From positions 1-64,000 of the forward strand of contig NZ_JAGKIK010000020.1 of assembly GCF_017897595.1 (NCBI RefSeq): a stretch of DNA of 64,000 bases. Reading direction: 5' to 3'. The position numbers and the translations under genes are program-made. Below are positions 1-10,051 of this stretch, piece by piece. Source of the stretch: Aquimarina sp. U1-2 (lineage in GTDB: Bacteria > Bacteroidota > Bacteroidia > Flavobacteriales > Flavobacteriaceae). The stretch's first letter is position 1; each line of letters opens with the position of its first letter. Under the pieces are notes generated by a model. The model did no database searches, was not told where the DNA came from, and saw nothing but the letters and a program-made list of their open reading frames with translations.

Positions 1-2420
1 GTACAACTCGCATCTGGAGTACCTGCTGCAGTACATGGCGTAAAAGTAATGGCTCCTGTTGTGGTATTTACACTCCAAACGCCTTCTCCTGGTGCTACTA
101 AATCATCACCGGGAGTTGATGTTCCTACCAATTGAACACTTGTAGGATCTATAACTCCATCTGGATCGCTATCTATACCACTTCCATTATCGATAAAAGG
201 ATCAAAAGTAGCTGCTGTACCTGTAGGTAAACCTGTAATCAGATCGTTGTTTGCAATGGGAGGTTGATTTACATAAGTAACCGTTATTTGAGCAGTATCC
301 TGTTCATTGTTATCAAGGTCAATCAACGCATAGTCGATAGGATCCGGATCGCCTATAAGGGCAGCATCCGGAACAAAAGTTATCGTTCCATCGCCATTGT
401 ATGTCCACACTCCCTGATTTGGAACGGTAAGGCTATTCTGTACACCGGGGCTACCTGCATCTAAATCTAAATCGACATCACTAGATGTCGGAGTAGTACC
501 ATCTGCTAGCGCATCGTTATTAATAATATTTAAGGTAACTGAAGCTTCAGGGGTATTATCTAAACTTTCGTCATTGTTGGCTGTAGGTTCAGGATTCAGG
601 TCATATGTAATGCTTACTGTAGCAGGTGCTATAGCTTCATTACCATCATCATCATCTACAGTATAGGTAATATCTGTAGGATTGCCCGTAAAACCATCAT
701 TTGGATCAAAGCTAAGCAAACCCGTTACTTCATTATACGACCAGACCCCCTCTTCTTCTACAGTAAAACTTATAATGTCATTATTTAAATTGCGGATAAT
801 ATTTATTACGGTATAGTTTGGCCCTACAGGTGGTATTATAAGATCAACTGTTGCCGTATCAATGGTACCGTCTGCATCAGTATCGTTACTGGTAATAGGG
901 AGATTAACAGTAGTCCCGGGTTGATTTCCTGTACTCAAATCATCATTCGCTATTGGATCCTGTTCTTGATAGGTAACCGTAACTTGCGCACTAGCCTGTG
1001 CGTTAGAATCCAGATCAATTAACGTATACGGTATAGGATCGGGATCACCCACTAAATTTGATGTATCAGGAACAAATTCAATCGTTCCGTTAGCGGGATT
1101 ATAAGTCCAGGTACCTTGATTTACTACTGTTATCGAATTTTGAATTCCGGCTATATTTGGATCTAAATCCACATTAACATCTGTAGGAGCTGGCGTAGTA
1201 CCATCGGCTAATTCATCATTATTAATGATATTTAGTATAACCGTACTGTTAAACGCATTATTCAAGAGTTCATCATTATTGGCGATGGGGGGATCATCAT
1301 CATAAGTTATCCGTACTTCTGCCGCATTAGAAATATTACCATCATCATCTAATACGGTATACGTTATAGGACTTGGATTGCCGGTAAAACCATTTTGCGG
1401 AGTGAAGGTTAATTGACGAGTCCCCTGATCATAGAACCAAACACCTTCATCTTGTATGGTAAATCCGATATCATCACCATTACCATTGGTTTGTATAGCC
1501 GTACTAGTCGTACCAGGATTGGCAATTAAATTCACTCGATTCGGATTAACAATTCCGTCTGGATCAAAATCATTGGCAGTAATAGGCAAACTTACGGCAG
1601 ATCCGGGATTGTTACCTTCACTTACATCATTAATAGCCACTGGAGATTGTTGATAGGTAACGGTTACCAAAGCAGTATCGGTTAAATTGTTATCAAGATC
1701 TCTAAGTTCATAAGTAATAGGGGTGGGATTCGTAGTAAATCCAGGTTCGGGATCAAAAGTAATTTCTCCTGTAGATTCGTCAAATAACCAAGTTCCTTCG
1801 TTGGGAACGGTAAATCCAATGGTGTTACTATTGCTCCCGATAACCGGAGTGTTCGCTCCTGCAGGAACCGTAAGATCAATGCTTACATCGTTGGGAACCG
1901 GGGTATTACCATCTGCTAACACATCGTTATTGATAATATTTAGAACTGTATTAGCATTTGGTGCAGTAGGTGTCAAATTAGTATCATCATTTGCAGTAGG
2001 TGCAACAAAAGTATAGGTAATATCGATAGATGCACTACTAGCAGAAATAGTGCCTTCATTATCCCTTATCGTATACGTTATATCTGTAGGGTTACCTGTA
2101 AATCCAGGTTCAGGAGAGAAGGTAACACTTCCTGTATCGTCATCATAAGACCATGAACCCTGATTTTCAACAGTAAATCCTATAAGATCGTTATCTAAGT
2201 TTCTAATTTCGTTAGTTATAGTTTCTCCAGGAGGTACAATCAAATTAACACGTTCTGGATCCAAAGAGCCATCAGGATCACTATCGTTTGTTAGAATGGC
2301 AACAGTAACATTGTCTCCTTGCGTATTATTCAAATCTTCATCATCACGAACCTCGGGGGGGCTATTAGGTGTTATTGTTACCTCAGCAGTATCCTGATCA
2401 TCTTCACCAGGATCATTATT
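1..2420 (-). repeat. Two-domain tandem repeat (about 705 bp higher-order period) inside the giant adhesin gene
   Basis: The seven cadherin-like units alternate between two types. Type A carries an LPIT.ND.D.DG motif followed by VNLI.PPG. Type B carries LNIINND.LADG.TP followed by DV.VDL. The order is A-B-A-B-A-B-A. The B-type DNA landmark (complement of catcgttattaataatattt and variants) recurs at about 512, 1214 and 1922, a spacing of 702 and 708 bp. This suggests growth by duplication of an A+B pair rather than of single domains. Confidence 0.8.
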
Positions 2421-5400
2421 ATTAGGAGTAGAATCACTATCAAATTCGTTGCTCGCTGTAATTTGAGCAGAATTTTCGTATGGTCCTGTAGTATTTACTG
2501 TTGCATCAAAAGTTAAATCCAATGTATTTCCGTTGGGAATATTCAAATTGCTCCAGGTAATCGTTAAATTACCAGCATTGTATACCCCCGAGTTACTTAC
2601 TGTCCCTGGCACTAGGGTATATCCTGCCGGAAGAACATCTACAACAGCCACCCCAGAAGCATCTGCAGTATTGCTTGCATCGTTATTAAAAACTGAAAGC
2701 GTAAAGGTAACAGTCTCACCAACTCTTGCAGCTGTTGGCGATACAGCTTTACTCAGTTCTAGGTCTACAATGGCGTTAATCTGAATGGTTACGCTGTCAC
2801 GTCTGGGATCGCAGGTTCCATTTCTAATGGTCCATTCAAATACATAGGTTCCGGCGACGGTACCACTCACTTGGGTATTAGGATCTGTAGCATCTATAAA
2901 ATTAGCTGTTGTGGGTCCTGAAATCTGTGTCCAGGCACCTTCTGCAGGAGCAGATGCCGGAGTAGCATCAAGTATAACAGGAGAAAACTCTGGAATCGTT
3001 TGATCAGGCCCCGCTTCAGCCGTAATCGGATCAGATTGAATGACAACTTCCATAACGTCTGATGACGTACAGCCCCCACCTACGGCTGTCCAGGTAAACT
3101 CAAAAGTTCCCGGACTCAGATCTAACACCGGACTTTGAGGGTTGTTGGGTGAAGTAATGTTTGGTCCGGCTGGGCCGGCAGTCTGTGTCCAAGTTCCGGT
3201 ACCACTTGTTAACGGTACGGCATTTAAATTGGTTTCCGTTTCATCACAAAGCTCCTGGTCTGGACCTGCGTTGGCTTCTGAAGGAGGCGCCCCGGTAAAC
3301 GTAATAGTGACCGTATCAGATTGTGGATCACATGTAGATCCTGGTGATCCGGGAAAAGGCCCTCCGTTAGAAACTGTCCAGGTGAGTACGTACACATCAT
3401 CAACCCCATCATTCCCTACATCACCAGGAACATTGGATAAAGTAGTCTGTGGATTGTTGGGACTATCGATAACCACTGCGCCACCAGAAGGGTCATCGCT
3501 TGGATTTGCGAAGGACCACTGCCCTATTCCTACCGTAGGTGGTCTTGCGTCTAATTGAACGTCTTCTTGACATGCATTAGGTTGGTCATCTCCTGCATCA
3601 ACCGGTGTAGGTGCCGCAAATACTTCTATTCGCATAATATCTGCCTCTTGTCCGCAATTATCCACTTCAAAATTCCATTGTAGGATATAAATTCCCGGAA
3701 CGCTTAGACCAGTTACATTGGTATCTCTTTGATTAGGGTTGTCTATATTCGCAACGCCAACACTACCCGAGGGTTGATCTAAAAAGCTCCAGGTCGCTGT
3801 TAATCCAGGGTCTGGTGGAGGGGAATTTCCATTTAATGTGGCTGTAGTGGTATCGCCATTACACAAAATTTGATCATCACCTGCATTGGGGGTTGTAGTG
3901 GGGCCAGATCTTACTATTACTTCAACATCATCTTGCGTAGAGCCACATGGCGGACCACTATAATCTGTAGTAAATCTATAAATATAAGTACCCGGATCTA
4001 CAGAAGCACTTGCAGTAGAACTGTTTGCAGGGGATTGTTGAGGATCAAAAGGTGAGGGAACTGATGGAGGATTTCCATCAACAGATACTAGGGACCATGT
4101 CCCTGTTGAGCCTCTAGTCGCTTCTAAAAGAATATTGGTGGCTCTACACAAATCTTGATCGGGCCCTGCATTGGCTTCAGAAAATACATTGAATGTCACA
4201 GTATCTGTAGTAGACGGACAAGTACCTGAAGCACTTACTGTCCACCTGAAAGTATATGCCCCTGTAATTAAACCGTTTACCTGAGTACCAGGATCATTGG
4301 GATCTACAATAGTTGGTGAATTGGGAGCTCCTGGTTCTAATGTCCAAACCCCAGTTGAAGGAGCCGTTATTGCATCTGCATTTAATGTAGCTGAATTGCC
4401 GGCACACACATCATTAACCGTACCTGCCTCTGCAGGCGATGCAGGGGTACCTATTTGTATAACAAAAGTATCTGAAACCTCAGTACAGGCTTCTGCGGTA
4501 ACCGTCCATTGAAATTCGTAAGTTCCTTCTGTAAGATTTGAGAATGTAGCAGTAGGACTATTGATATTATCTATAGTGAAATTGGCGTTTCCCCGGACTA
4601 AACTCCAAGTACCTTGACCGCCTGGCGAAGGATCATTGGCAGCAGCGGTATAAGTAGTCGTACATTGAATACCAGCTGGATCGGGACCTGCATCGGCCGT
4701 AGCCACATTAGCAATAGTAATTATAACTGTATCTGTGGTAGAAGGACAGCTATTAGTAACGGGAGGTGCATAGGATATTTCCCATTGAAATTCATAAGTA
4801 CCTGGTACCAGATTGTTAACAATAGTACCTGGATCTGAAGCATCTACAAAATTCGCTGTTGACGGACCAGTAATCTGAGTCCATTGTCCTTGCTCGGTTG
4901 ATGCATTAAATGAGTTTGCAGCAAGTGTAGTTTCATCTATAGAAGTATCTGTTATACATTGATCAGGACCAGCATTGGCTTGTGTGGGAGCTTGATCTGA
5001 ATTCGTAACAATATCAACGGTATCTGTGGTAGGAGTAGCACAATTTAGATTAATTTTATCAATGGTCCAGGTAAGCGTATACGTTGTGCCATCTGCGGTA
5101 AAACCGCTAGCCGTTGCATTAGGATCATTTACATCAGAAAAAGTGATCCCATCAGGACTCGACCATGTTCCTATTTGATCTTCTGGTGGGGTATTGGCAG
5201 CCAATTGTACGCTTGAACCAGTACATACGGTTTGGTCGGGTCCTGCATTTGCTGCTACATTTAATGTTGTAGCTACATTTACTATAACATCGTCAAAATT
5301 TACATTATTATCAGGATCAAAAGGACAAATAGGTTCATTATTTACAACATATCTAAATACATACTGTCCTGCAATAAGACCAGTTACGTCGGGTCTGGGA

Positions 5401-7097
5401 ATTGCGGGGTTTGAGATAGTTGCGGTATTAGGACCGCTTACCTGCGACCAGGTGGTGGTATGAAAATTTTGGGTATTTCCTGTAAGAGTTGTATTGTCTA
5501 TGCCACAATCGAGATTTTGATCGGTTCCTACATTTGCCGGCGGATCTGCATTTCTTGTGATAGTTACATTAATCTGATCTGTAGCCTCCTGACAAGCCGC
5601 TAAATTTTGACCATTCTGCCGACTTCTAAATACAAACGTATAGGTGCCATCAATAAGTAAATCTATATTGAGGTTACCACCGCTAAGGTTTTCAAAATTA
5701 GTAGGATACGAGGGAAAATCTGGGTTCGTTGGACCACTCACGATCCTATATTGATTAGAACCTCCACCTGTGGTTGTGTAAGGAATATCAATATTAGTAT
5801 CATCACAATCTGCAACGATGTTATTTCCATTGTTTGCAGTAATAGTAATAGGATTGGTGTTATATCGAATACGAATATTAGATGCGCTACTGGTACAACC
5901 TGTAGCAGTATTTGTAATAGTGTATCTGAAACGATAAGGCCCTCCTGTACTACTCAAACCGCTAATCTGAGTAGTATAACTATCATTCGGATCTATAGTC
6001 ACTGTAGTACCTTGAGTTTGTTCCCATAACACAGTTTCATTAGCGAATTGCGGCGTAGACCCCACCAATGTGGTTTGAGTGACATTTGGATCACAAAAGA
6101 AGATATTATTATCCTCTACAGAAGCAGTAGTTACATCTTGAGTGGCCGCAGGTACTTCAACAGTAATGGTATCACTACCCGAAACACAGGGTCCCGTTAC
6201 CTCCCAACGAAAAATATACGTACCTTCTCGTAAATTACGTATTGACGTAACGTTATTGTTCGGATTGGCTATTTGTGGCGTACTAGGACCACTCACAAAA
6301 CTCCACGTTCCTTGTTGACCACTACCACCTATATTACGACCTCCAAAAGAACCGTTAACGTTTACTGTTTGTGATACAGTATAACAGTTTGATAATGTTA
6401 TCGTATCTGGACCTGCGTCTACAGGGTCTGCGCCACCGAAATTAGTTACTGTTATTTCATCAAAACTACTACAGGAATTCCCTGGATTGTCGATCGTCCA
6501 TCGCAATATAGTATTACCTGCTCTATCGTCACGTAATCTAATCGATGTAGAGGCAGAATTAGGAAAATCTATAGTAACTCCTGCGGCATTACTACTTTCA
6601 ATACTCCAACTACCACTTTCACCAGGATTAGAAGGATTATTGGCGGTAATCACTATAGAACCAGAATCATCAGGACAACTAGCTATGTCTCCAGAAGAAA
6701 TCTGCGCTTGCGTAATAGGGTTAACTGTTAGTGTTTTGGTTTGCGATGCTTCAATACCATCGCCACAGACTGCCGAATAACGAAAAGAGTAGGTATTCCC
6801 ACCTTGTAGACCAAAAACTTGGGGTGTGGGTATATTGGGATTGTCAATTACGACAGACGGCCCGGCAGTTTGCGTCCATTGTACAGTACCAATTATGGGA
6901 GTAACCGGCTCGCCATCCAGGTTGTATGGTGTGCCTTCGCAAATTGTTTCGTTAAGACGAGTAATGGTCACCGAACAATTTTGTGCTACAACAGTATTCG
7001 TACTTAGTATTATAAAAAAGAAACCTAGAATTGCGATTTTCTTGTATATCGTCAAAAAAGTAGGGTTGTCTAAATGACCTGGGTAAGATTGTTTCAT
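1..7097 (-). CDS. Giant secreted Ig/PKD-like and cadherin-like repeat adhesin (C terminus off left edge)
   Basis: The frame is open from an ATG at 7097 to the left edge, giving 2365 complete codons and no stop, so the protein is longer than seen. A signal peptide lies at about residues 18-39 (hydrophobic core ILGFFFIIL, cut after VVAQ). Residues about 40-1440 hold roughly 14 Ig/PKD-like units of 90-105 residues, recognisable by recurring AGPDQ, GTWTQ..GP and Y.F.W signatures. Residues about 1442-1560 match a DUF11 domain (LSKAVSPTAARVGETVTF). From about 1565 there are seven cadherin-like/CshA-type units of 115-120 residues (ANND..., GFTGNPTPITY, VTVTY). Such proteins in Flavobacteriaceae are usually T9SS-exported surface adhesins, but the sorting domain would be outside the window. 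Adhesion is inferred from architecture; no enzymatic domain is seen. It appears monocistronic in the window. Confidence 0.9.
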   Translation of the reverse strand, partial: MKQSYPGHLDNPTFLTIYKKIAILGFFFIILSTNTVVAQNCSVTITRLNETICEGTPYNLDGEPVTPIIGTVQWTQTAGPSVVIDNPNIPTPQVFGLQGGNTYSFRYSAVCGDGIEASQTKTLTVNPITQAQISSGDIASCPDDSGSIVITANNPSNPGESGSWSIESSNAAGVTIDFPNSASTSIRLRDDRAGNTILRWTIDNPGNSCSSFDEITVTNFGGADPVDAGPDTITLSNCYTVSQTVNVNGSFGGRNIGGSGQQGTWSFVSGPSTPQIANPNNNVTSIRNLREGTYIFRWEVTGPCVSGSDTITVEVPAATQDVTTASVEDNNIFFCDPNVTQTTLVGSTPQFANETVLWEQTQGTTVTIDPNDSYTTQISGLSSTGGPYRFRYTITNTATGCTSSASNIRIRYNTNPITITANNGNNIVADCDDTNIDIPYTTTGGGSNQYRIVSGPTNPDFPSYPTNFENLSGGNLNIDLLIDGTYTFVFRSRQNGQNLAACQEATDQINVTITRNADPPANVGTDQNLDCGIDNTTLTGNTQNFHTTTWSQVSGPNTATISNPAIPRPDVTGLIAGQYVFRYVVNNEPICPFDPDNNVNFDDVIVNVATTLNVAANAGPDQTVCTGSSVQLAANTPPEDQIGTWSSPDGITFSDVNDPNATASGFTADGTTYTLTWTIDKINLNCATPTTDTVDIVTNSDQAPTQANAGPDQCITDTSIDETTLAANSFNASTEQGQWTQITGPSTANFVDASDPGTIVNNLVPGTYEFQWEISYAPPVTNSCPSTTDTVIITIANVATADAGPDPAGIQCTTTYTAAANDPSPGGQGTWSLVRGNANFTIDNINSPTATFSNLTEGTYEFQWTVTAEACTEVSDTFVIQIGTPASPAEAGTVNDVCAGNSATLNADAITAPSTGVWTLEPGAPNSPTIVDPNDPGTQVNGLITGAYTFRWTVSASGTCPSTTDTVTFNVFSEANAGPDQDLCRATNILLEATRGSTGTWSLVSVDGNPPSVPSPFDPQQSPANSSTASASVDPGTYIYRFTTDYSGPPCGSTQDDVEVIVRSGPTTTPNAGDDQILCNGDTTTATLNGNSPPPDPGLTATWSFLDQPSGSVGVANIDNPNQRDTNVTGLSVPGIYILQWNFEVDNCGQEADIMRIEVFAAPTPVDAGDDQPNACQEDVQLDARPPTVGIGQWSFANPSDDPSGGAVVIDSPNNPQTTLSNVPGDVGNDGVDDVYVLTWTVSNGGPFPGSPGSTCDPQSDTVTITFTGAPPSEANAGPDQELCDETETNLNAVPLTSGTGTWTQTAGPAGPNITSPNNPQSPVLDLSPGTFEFTWTAVGGGCTSSDVMEVVIQSDPITAEAGPDQTIPEFSPVILDATPASAPAEGAWTQISGPTTANFIDATDPNTQVSGTVAGTYVFEWTIRNGTCDPRRDSVTIQINAIVDLELSKAVSPTAARVGETVTFTLSVFNNDASNTADASGVAVVDVLPAGYTLVPGTVSNSGVYNAGNLTITWSNLNIPNGNTLDLTFDATVNTTGPYENSAQITASNEFDSDSTPNNNDPGEDDQDTAEVTITPNSPPEVRDDEDLNNTQGDNVTVAILTNDSDPDGSLDPERVNLIVPPGETITNEIRNLDNDLIGFTVENQGSWSYDDDTGSVTFSPEPGFTGNPTDITYTIRDNEGTISASSASIDITYTFVAPTANDDTNLTPTAPNANTVLNIINNDVLADGNTPVPNDVSIDLTVPAGANTPVIGSNSNTIGFTVPNEGTWLFDESTGEITFDPEPGFTTNPTPITYELRDLDNNLTDTALVTVTYQQSPVAINDVSEGNNPGSAVSLPITANDFDPDGIVNPNRVNLIANPGTTSTAIQTNGNGDDIGFTIQDEGVWFYDQGTRQLTFTPQNGFTGNPSPITYTVLDDDGNISNAAEVRITYDDDPPIANNDELLNNAFNSTVILNIINNDELADGTTPAPTDVNVDLDPNIAGIQNSITVVNQGTWTYNPANGTIEFVPDTSNLVGDPDPIPYTLIDLDSNAQASAQVTVTYQEQDPIANDDLSTGNQPGTTVNLPITSNDTDADGTIDTATVDLIIPPVGPNYTVINIIRNLNNDIISFTVEEEGVWSYNEVTGLLSFDPNDGFTGNPTDITYTVDDDDGNEAIAPATVSITYDLNPEPTANNDESLDNTPEASVTLNIINNDALADGTTPTSSDVDLDLDAGSPGVQNSLTVPNQGVWTYNGDGTITFVPDAALIGDPDPIDYALIDLDNNEQDTAQITVTYVNQPPIANNDLITGLPTGTAATFDPFIDNGSGIDSDPDGVIDPTSVQLVGTSTPGDDLVAPGEGVWSVNTTTGAITFTPCTAAGTPDASC

Positions 7098-7827
7098 ACA
7101 CTATGATTCAAAAACTAGTAAAAATTATTCATAAAGAAACAAATTGATCCCCTTATCATTTAAAAATTGGGATATACAGTTTGTTCCTTTAAAAAGTTAA
7201 ATCGGCAGGGGTTTCGCTTTTGACTATCAAAGTGTTTAACACTACATCAAATTTAACATTTATTTTGTAATTGTAAATAAGGTAAAACCATAATAATTAA
7301 ACGGTTTAAACCATGTAGGAATAGTCTTTTCACTATTCTTACATAATGCCAACGAATCTAAAAGGTTAGGAAGAAATATTCTCAACATATCAATTAAAAG
7401 AAGTTAGTATATTCGACAAAAGAACTAAATATTCGACTAAGTGTTATTTTTATAAGTTTCAAAAATGAATATTCGGTATACTACTTGATTTTGAAATTAG
7501 TGAATAGTAATTTTCTAATAGTTATATCCTTTAGTAGTGGCCATACAACAGCCTTTTTTCATTATTTACAAAATATTCCTCGCCTAAAAAAGTGAAACCC
7601 TAGTCGAGAGATTAAGTATTGCATGGTAATTGTCTTTACGAAAAGAAATATCGATAAGAAATTGTTCAATTAAAAAATCAATTAGTTAACGATAGTTTAT
7701 TCGTATTAAATCTTTGCAATTCGATTGCAAGTTTCTAGGGTTTTGTTTCGTAAAGCGATAGCAACTTTACTAGGTTTACCTCTATCAAACTTATAATAAT
7801 CATTTGGTTTTATTCTATAGGTTCTGC
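7098..7827. other. Gene-free stretch upstream of the giant adhesin
   Basis: No credible coding sequence in 730 bp. On the minus strand, 7255-7248 reads TAAATTTG, matching the Bacteroidetes -7 consensus TAnnTTTG. The -33 element is weak (TTTA near 7277-7274), which would give a leader of about 145 nt for the giant gene; this is a candidate only. A direct repeat TATTCGAC occurs at 7410-7417 and 7430-7437, spaced 20 bp or about two helical turns. A short inverted repeat TTGCAA-TTCGA-TTGCAA at 7713-7729 lies downstream of the minus-strand gene ending at 7828 and may be a weak terminator. Confidence 0.4.
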
Positions 7828-8439
7828 CTAATCAGCACTATCCTGTAATTGTAGATCAGACCTTTCATAAATAACGAAACCATCTTGAGTAGGAAGTTGC
7901 TTTTTAAGCATCCAATACGTTTTTGCCGTTCGCAATGAAGCTCCTTTATTATCATCAAGAAAATCTCTTATATATTGATTGAACATATTAGGTTTAGCAA
8001 TTTTACTTTTAAAACTTGGATCCCTCTTTTGTTTTTCAAATACTTTCCATTGTAGTATTGCTTCATTAAGCGTTTTACCTATATTCCTTTTTACCCAACT
8101 CATAAAATCACCATGGCAATTAAATGTGTTCCCTATTTGACTTTTCATAAAATTGCGAAAATTGGGCCCAAAAGATACATTGTCGGTAATTACCGTATCC
8201 AAAGTTAATTCTGCTTTGGCCCAGTTAAATATTGAAGTAGGCTTGATTTTTACCTTAGTAGGTTTAAGCTCTCCTCTATTATCCAAAGCATACATAATTC
8301 TGTCCCGTAATTGAAATTTAGTCCCCGATGATGGTAAATTAGAACGCTTACAAATTTCAACCATTTCTTTCTTTAGCCAATACCAACTATTAAATTCGGT
8401 TGCAGAGGTGATATCTTCAAATCTAGGTCTGTTGCTCAT
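7828..8439 (-). CDS. SAP-like / DUF6434-type protein
   Basis: 203 residues with an ATG start, no signal peptide and no membrane segment, so probably cytoplasmic. Residues about 13-55 (WYWLKKEMVEICKR, LPSSGTKFQLRDRIMYAL) resemble a SAP helix-extension-helix, a fold that usually binds DNA. The following part (TSIFNWAKAELTLDTVITDN, FGPNFRNFMK, FNCHGDFMSWVK) fits DUF6434, a domain often joined to SAP. The C-terminal third is basic and aromatic. It stands alone between two gaps of more than 200 bp, so context adds little. A role in DNA binding is inferred from family membership only. Confidence 0.75.
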   Translation of the reverse strand: MSNRPRFEDITSATEFNSWYWLKKEMVEICKRSNLPSSGTKFQLRDRIMYALDNRGELKPTKVKIKPTSIFNWAKAELTLDTVITDNVSFGPNFRNFMKSQIGNTFNCHGDFMSWVKRNIGKTLNEAILQWKVFEKQKRDPSFKSKIAKPNMFNQYIRDFLDDNKGASLRTAKTYWMLKKQLPTQDGFVIYERSDLQLQDSAD

Positions 8440-8661
8440 GATACTATTTTGAATAAAAAATTGATATCAACAATCTTAGTAAAGATTCGGAAGGATATAA
8501 AAATCAGAATCACTTTGCTTCGAAAATCAAGAAACAACTTATCTTTTTGTCTTAACTCTTGGCTCTAAAAGTTTGAGTGTCTATTCCACAATACCCTAAA
8601 TAGAGCATCCAAAGGAATTACATCAAACTTTATTGACAATGAGAGTTACCACTTTATAATT

Positions 8662-9279
8662 TTACCTGCGAAGCGCCGCATGAATATTAATAGGTTCAAA
8701 ATTGTAACGATGTTCATTATTTTCTCCGTTTGAAGCGGCGTATAATTTTCTAAAATAATCTACCGCGCCTACAGAATAATTAATTTTTTCGATCCATTGG
8801 TTAAAATAATCTTCTTTTCTATCGGTCGTAGCATAATCAAATACCTTTGATTTCAATTTTTCTAGAGCAACATCAGAAAAAACGGGTCGTGTAGGAAACA
8901 TCTTTTTGTCTTTTTCTTTTATCTCAAGAAAATTAGTGATCCACTGTACATCAGAATCATATTGTTCAATCAATTTATCTTCTAAAGAATGATACATTTC
9001 TTTCTCAAAAATAATTCTAAGTGTACTACGGTTACCAATTAAATCTTCTGTTTTAAAAATAGTACTTCCACCGCTAGGTAAATGGTATTGCCCATCGTTA
9101 TTACTATTTTCTAATACAATGGTAAAAGGAAGTCCATTAGTACTTTGTATCTCATATTCGCTGTCGCTAACCGATCGAAGAGAAATTAGATCGTTTTGTG
9201 CTTGCACACCTGTAAAACAGATGGCAAATAATAGTATAAGTAAATACTTTTTTGTATTTTCTATGTTCATTGCCTGCAT
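8662..9279 (-). CDS. Secreted protein of unknown function
   Basis: 205 residues. A signal peptide is clear (KKYLLILLFAICFTGVQAQ). Two starts compete: ATG at 9279 (MQAM) and ATG at 9270 (MNIENTKKYLL). The second gives the more usual signal-peptide length, but no ribosome site decides. The mature part begins with a short beta-rich segment (residues about 30-95, including YHLPSGGSTIF). A charged, helical C-terminal half follows and contains FDYATTDRKEDYFNQW. I do not recognise a family. It is flanked by gaps of 222 and 168 bp and is probably transcribed alone. Confidence 0.7.
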   Translation of the reverse strand: MQAMNIENTKKYLLILLFAICFTGVQAQNDLISLRSVSDSEYEIQSTNGLPFTIVLENSNNDGQYHLPSGGSTIFKTEDLIGNRSTLRIIFEKEMYHSLEDKLIEQYDSDVQWITNFLEIKEKDKKMFPTRPVFSDVALEKLKSKVFDYATTDRKEDYFNQWIEKINYSVGAVDYFRKLYAASNGENNEHRYNFEPINIHAALRR

Positions 9280-9447
9280 AATGTAACGTATAATAGGTTA
9301 ATTTTTTGGGTGCTTAAAATTATAATTTCGTATGTTATTTTCAAAGTTTTCTATGATCTGATTTAAAAAAACAATTTTTTAGACCATGACGTATATGACA
9401 AAAAACATGCCATTTGGTATAACTACGAGGAGAAAATTGATAAATTG

Positions 9448-9906
9448 CTACGACATTCCTTTCATGGTTAATAATGTAGTTGTCCAAACGATAACAGAAG
9501 ACAAAAAGATGCCTATACAATTTGCGGCAAAAGCTTTTCTTCTTTTAATACCGAATAGGTAAGCTGCGATGCTTCCTGCATATACTCCAGTGCCAGGAAG
9601 AGGAATCATTACAAAAAGAAGCAACCCCCAAAATCCGTATTTTCTAATTTTATCACCAGATCCTACTTTAGCTCTTCTAGCAACGAATAATGCGGATTTT
9701 TTGTAAAAATGCCATCGTAGCAAATAGGTATTTATCTTTTCTAAAAAGAAAATCATAATGGGAAAAACCATGAGGTTGGCCAGAAAACAAACTACAAAAA
9801 CCAGGTAAATATTAACTCCATTAAACATACCATAAGGAATACCAACTTTGGCCTCGCCAAATGGTGATATACTCCATAGCATGGCTATAATAATTTCCTT
9901 AATCAC
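9448..9906 (-). CDS. Small multidrug-export family membrane protein (COG2426 type)
   Basis: 152 residues with about four hydrophobic segments, so an inner-membrane protein. Features typical of the Sm_multidrug_ex family (COG2426) are the N-terminal SPFGEAKVGIPYGM, a central RRAKVGSGDKIRKYGFWGLL stretch, the MIPLPGTGVYAGSIAAYLFG segment and a short basic loop GIKRRKAFAAN. Despite the family name, the transport function is poorly established. The start is GTG at 9906; an internal ATG at 9882 would remove eight residues and begin MLWSISPFGEAK. Length fits the family. Confidence 0.85.
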   Translation of the reverse strand: MIKEIIIAMLWSISPFGEAKVGIPYGMFNGVNIYLVFVVCFLANLMVFPIMIFFLEKINTYLLRWHFYKKSALFVARRAKVGSGDKIRKYGFWGLLLFVMIPLPGTGVYAGSIAAYLFGIKRRKAFAANCIGIFLSSVIVWTTTLLTMKGMS

Positions 9907-10051
9907 TAGCTTACTTTTTTAAAAGACTGCAAAGTTACGGTTATATATTAGGTAATCGATATTTTTGACCATAAAAACTGTAAAAAAGTTTCATCTAATC
10001 ATTTTATACGTATACTATTTATAGAACTTTTTAATCAAAACTTTCAAACAT

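Noticed and set aside
1-7077. Many short plus-strand frames of 60-140 codons
   Set aside because: They are shadows of the continuous minus-strand frame of the giant adhesin, which runs off the window edge without a stop; their products are low-complexity and repetitive.
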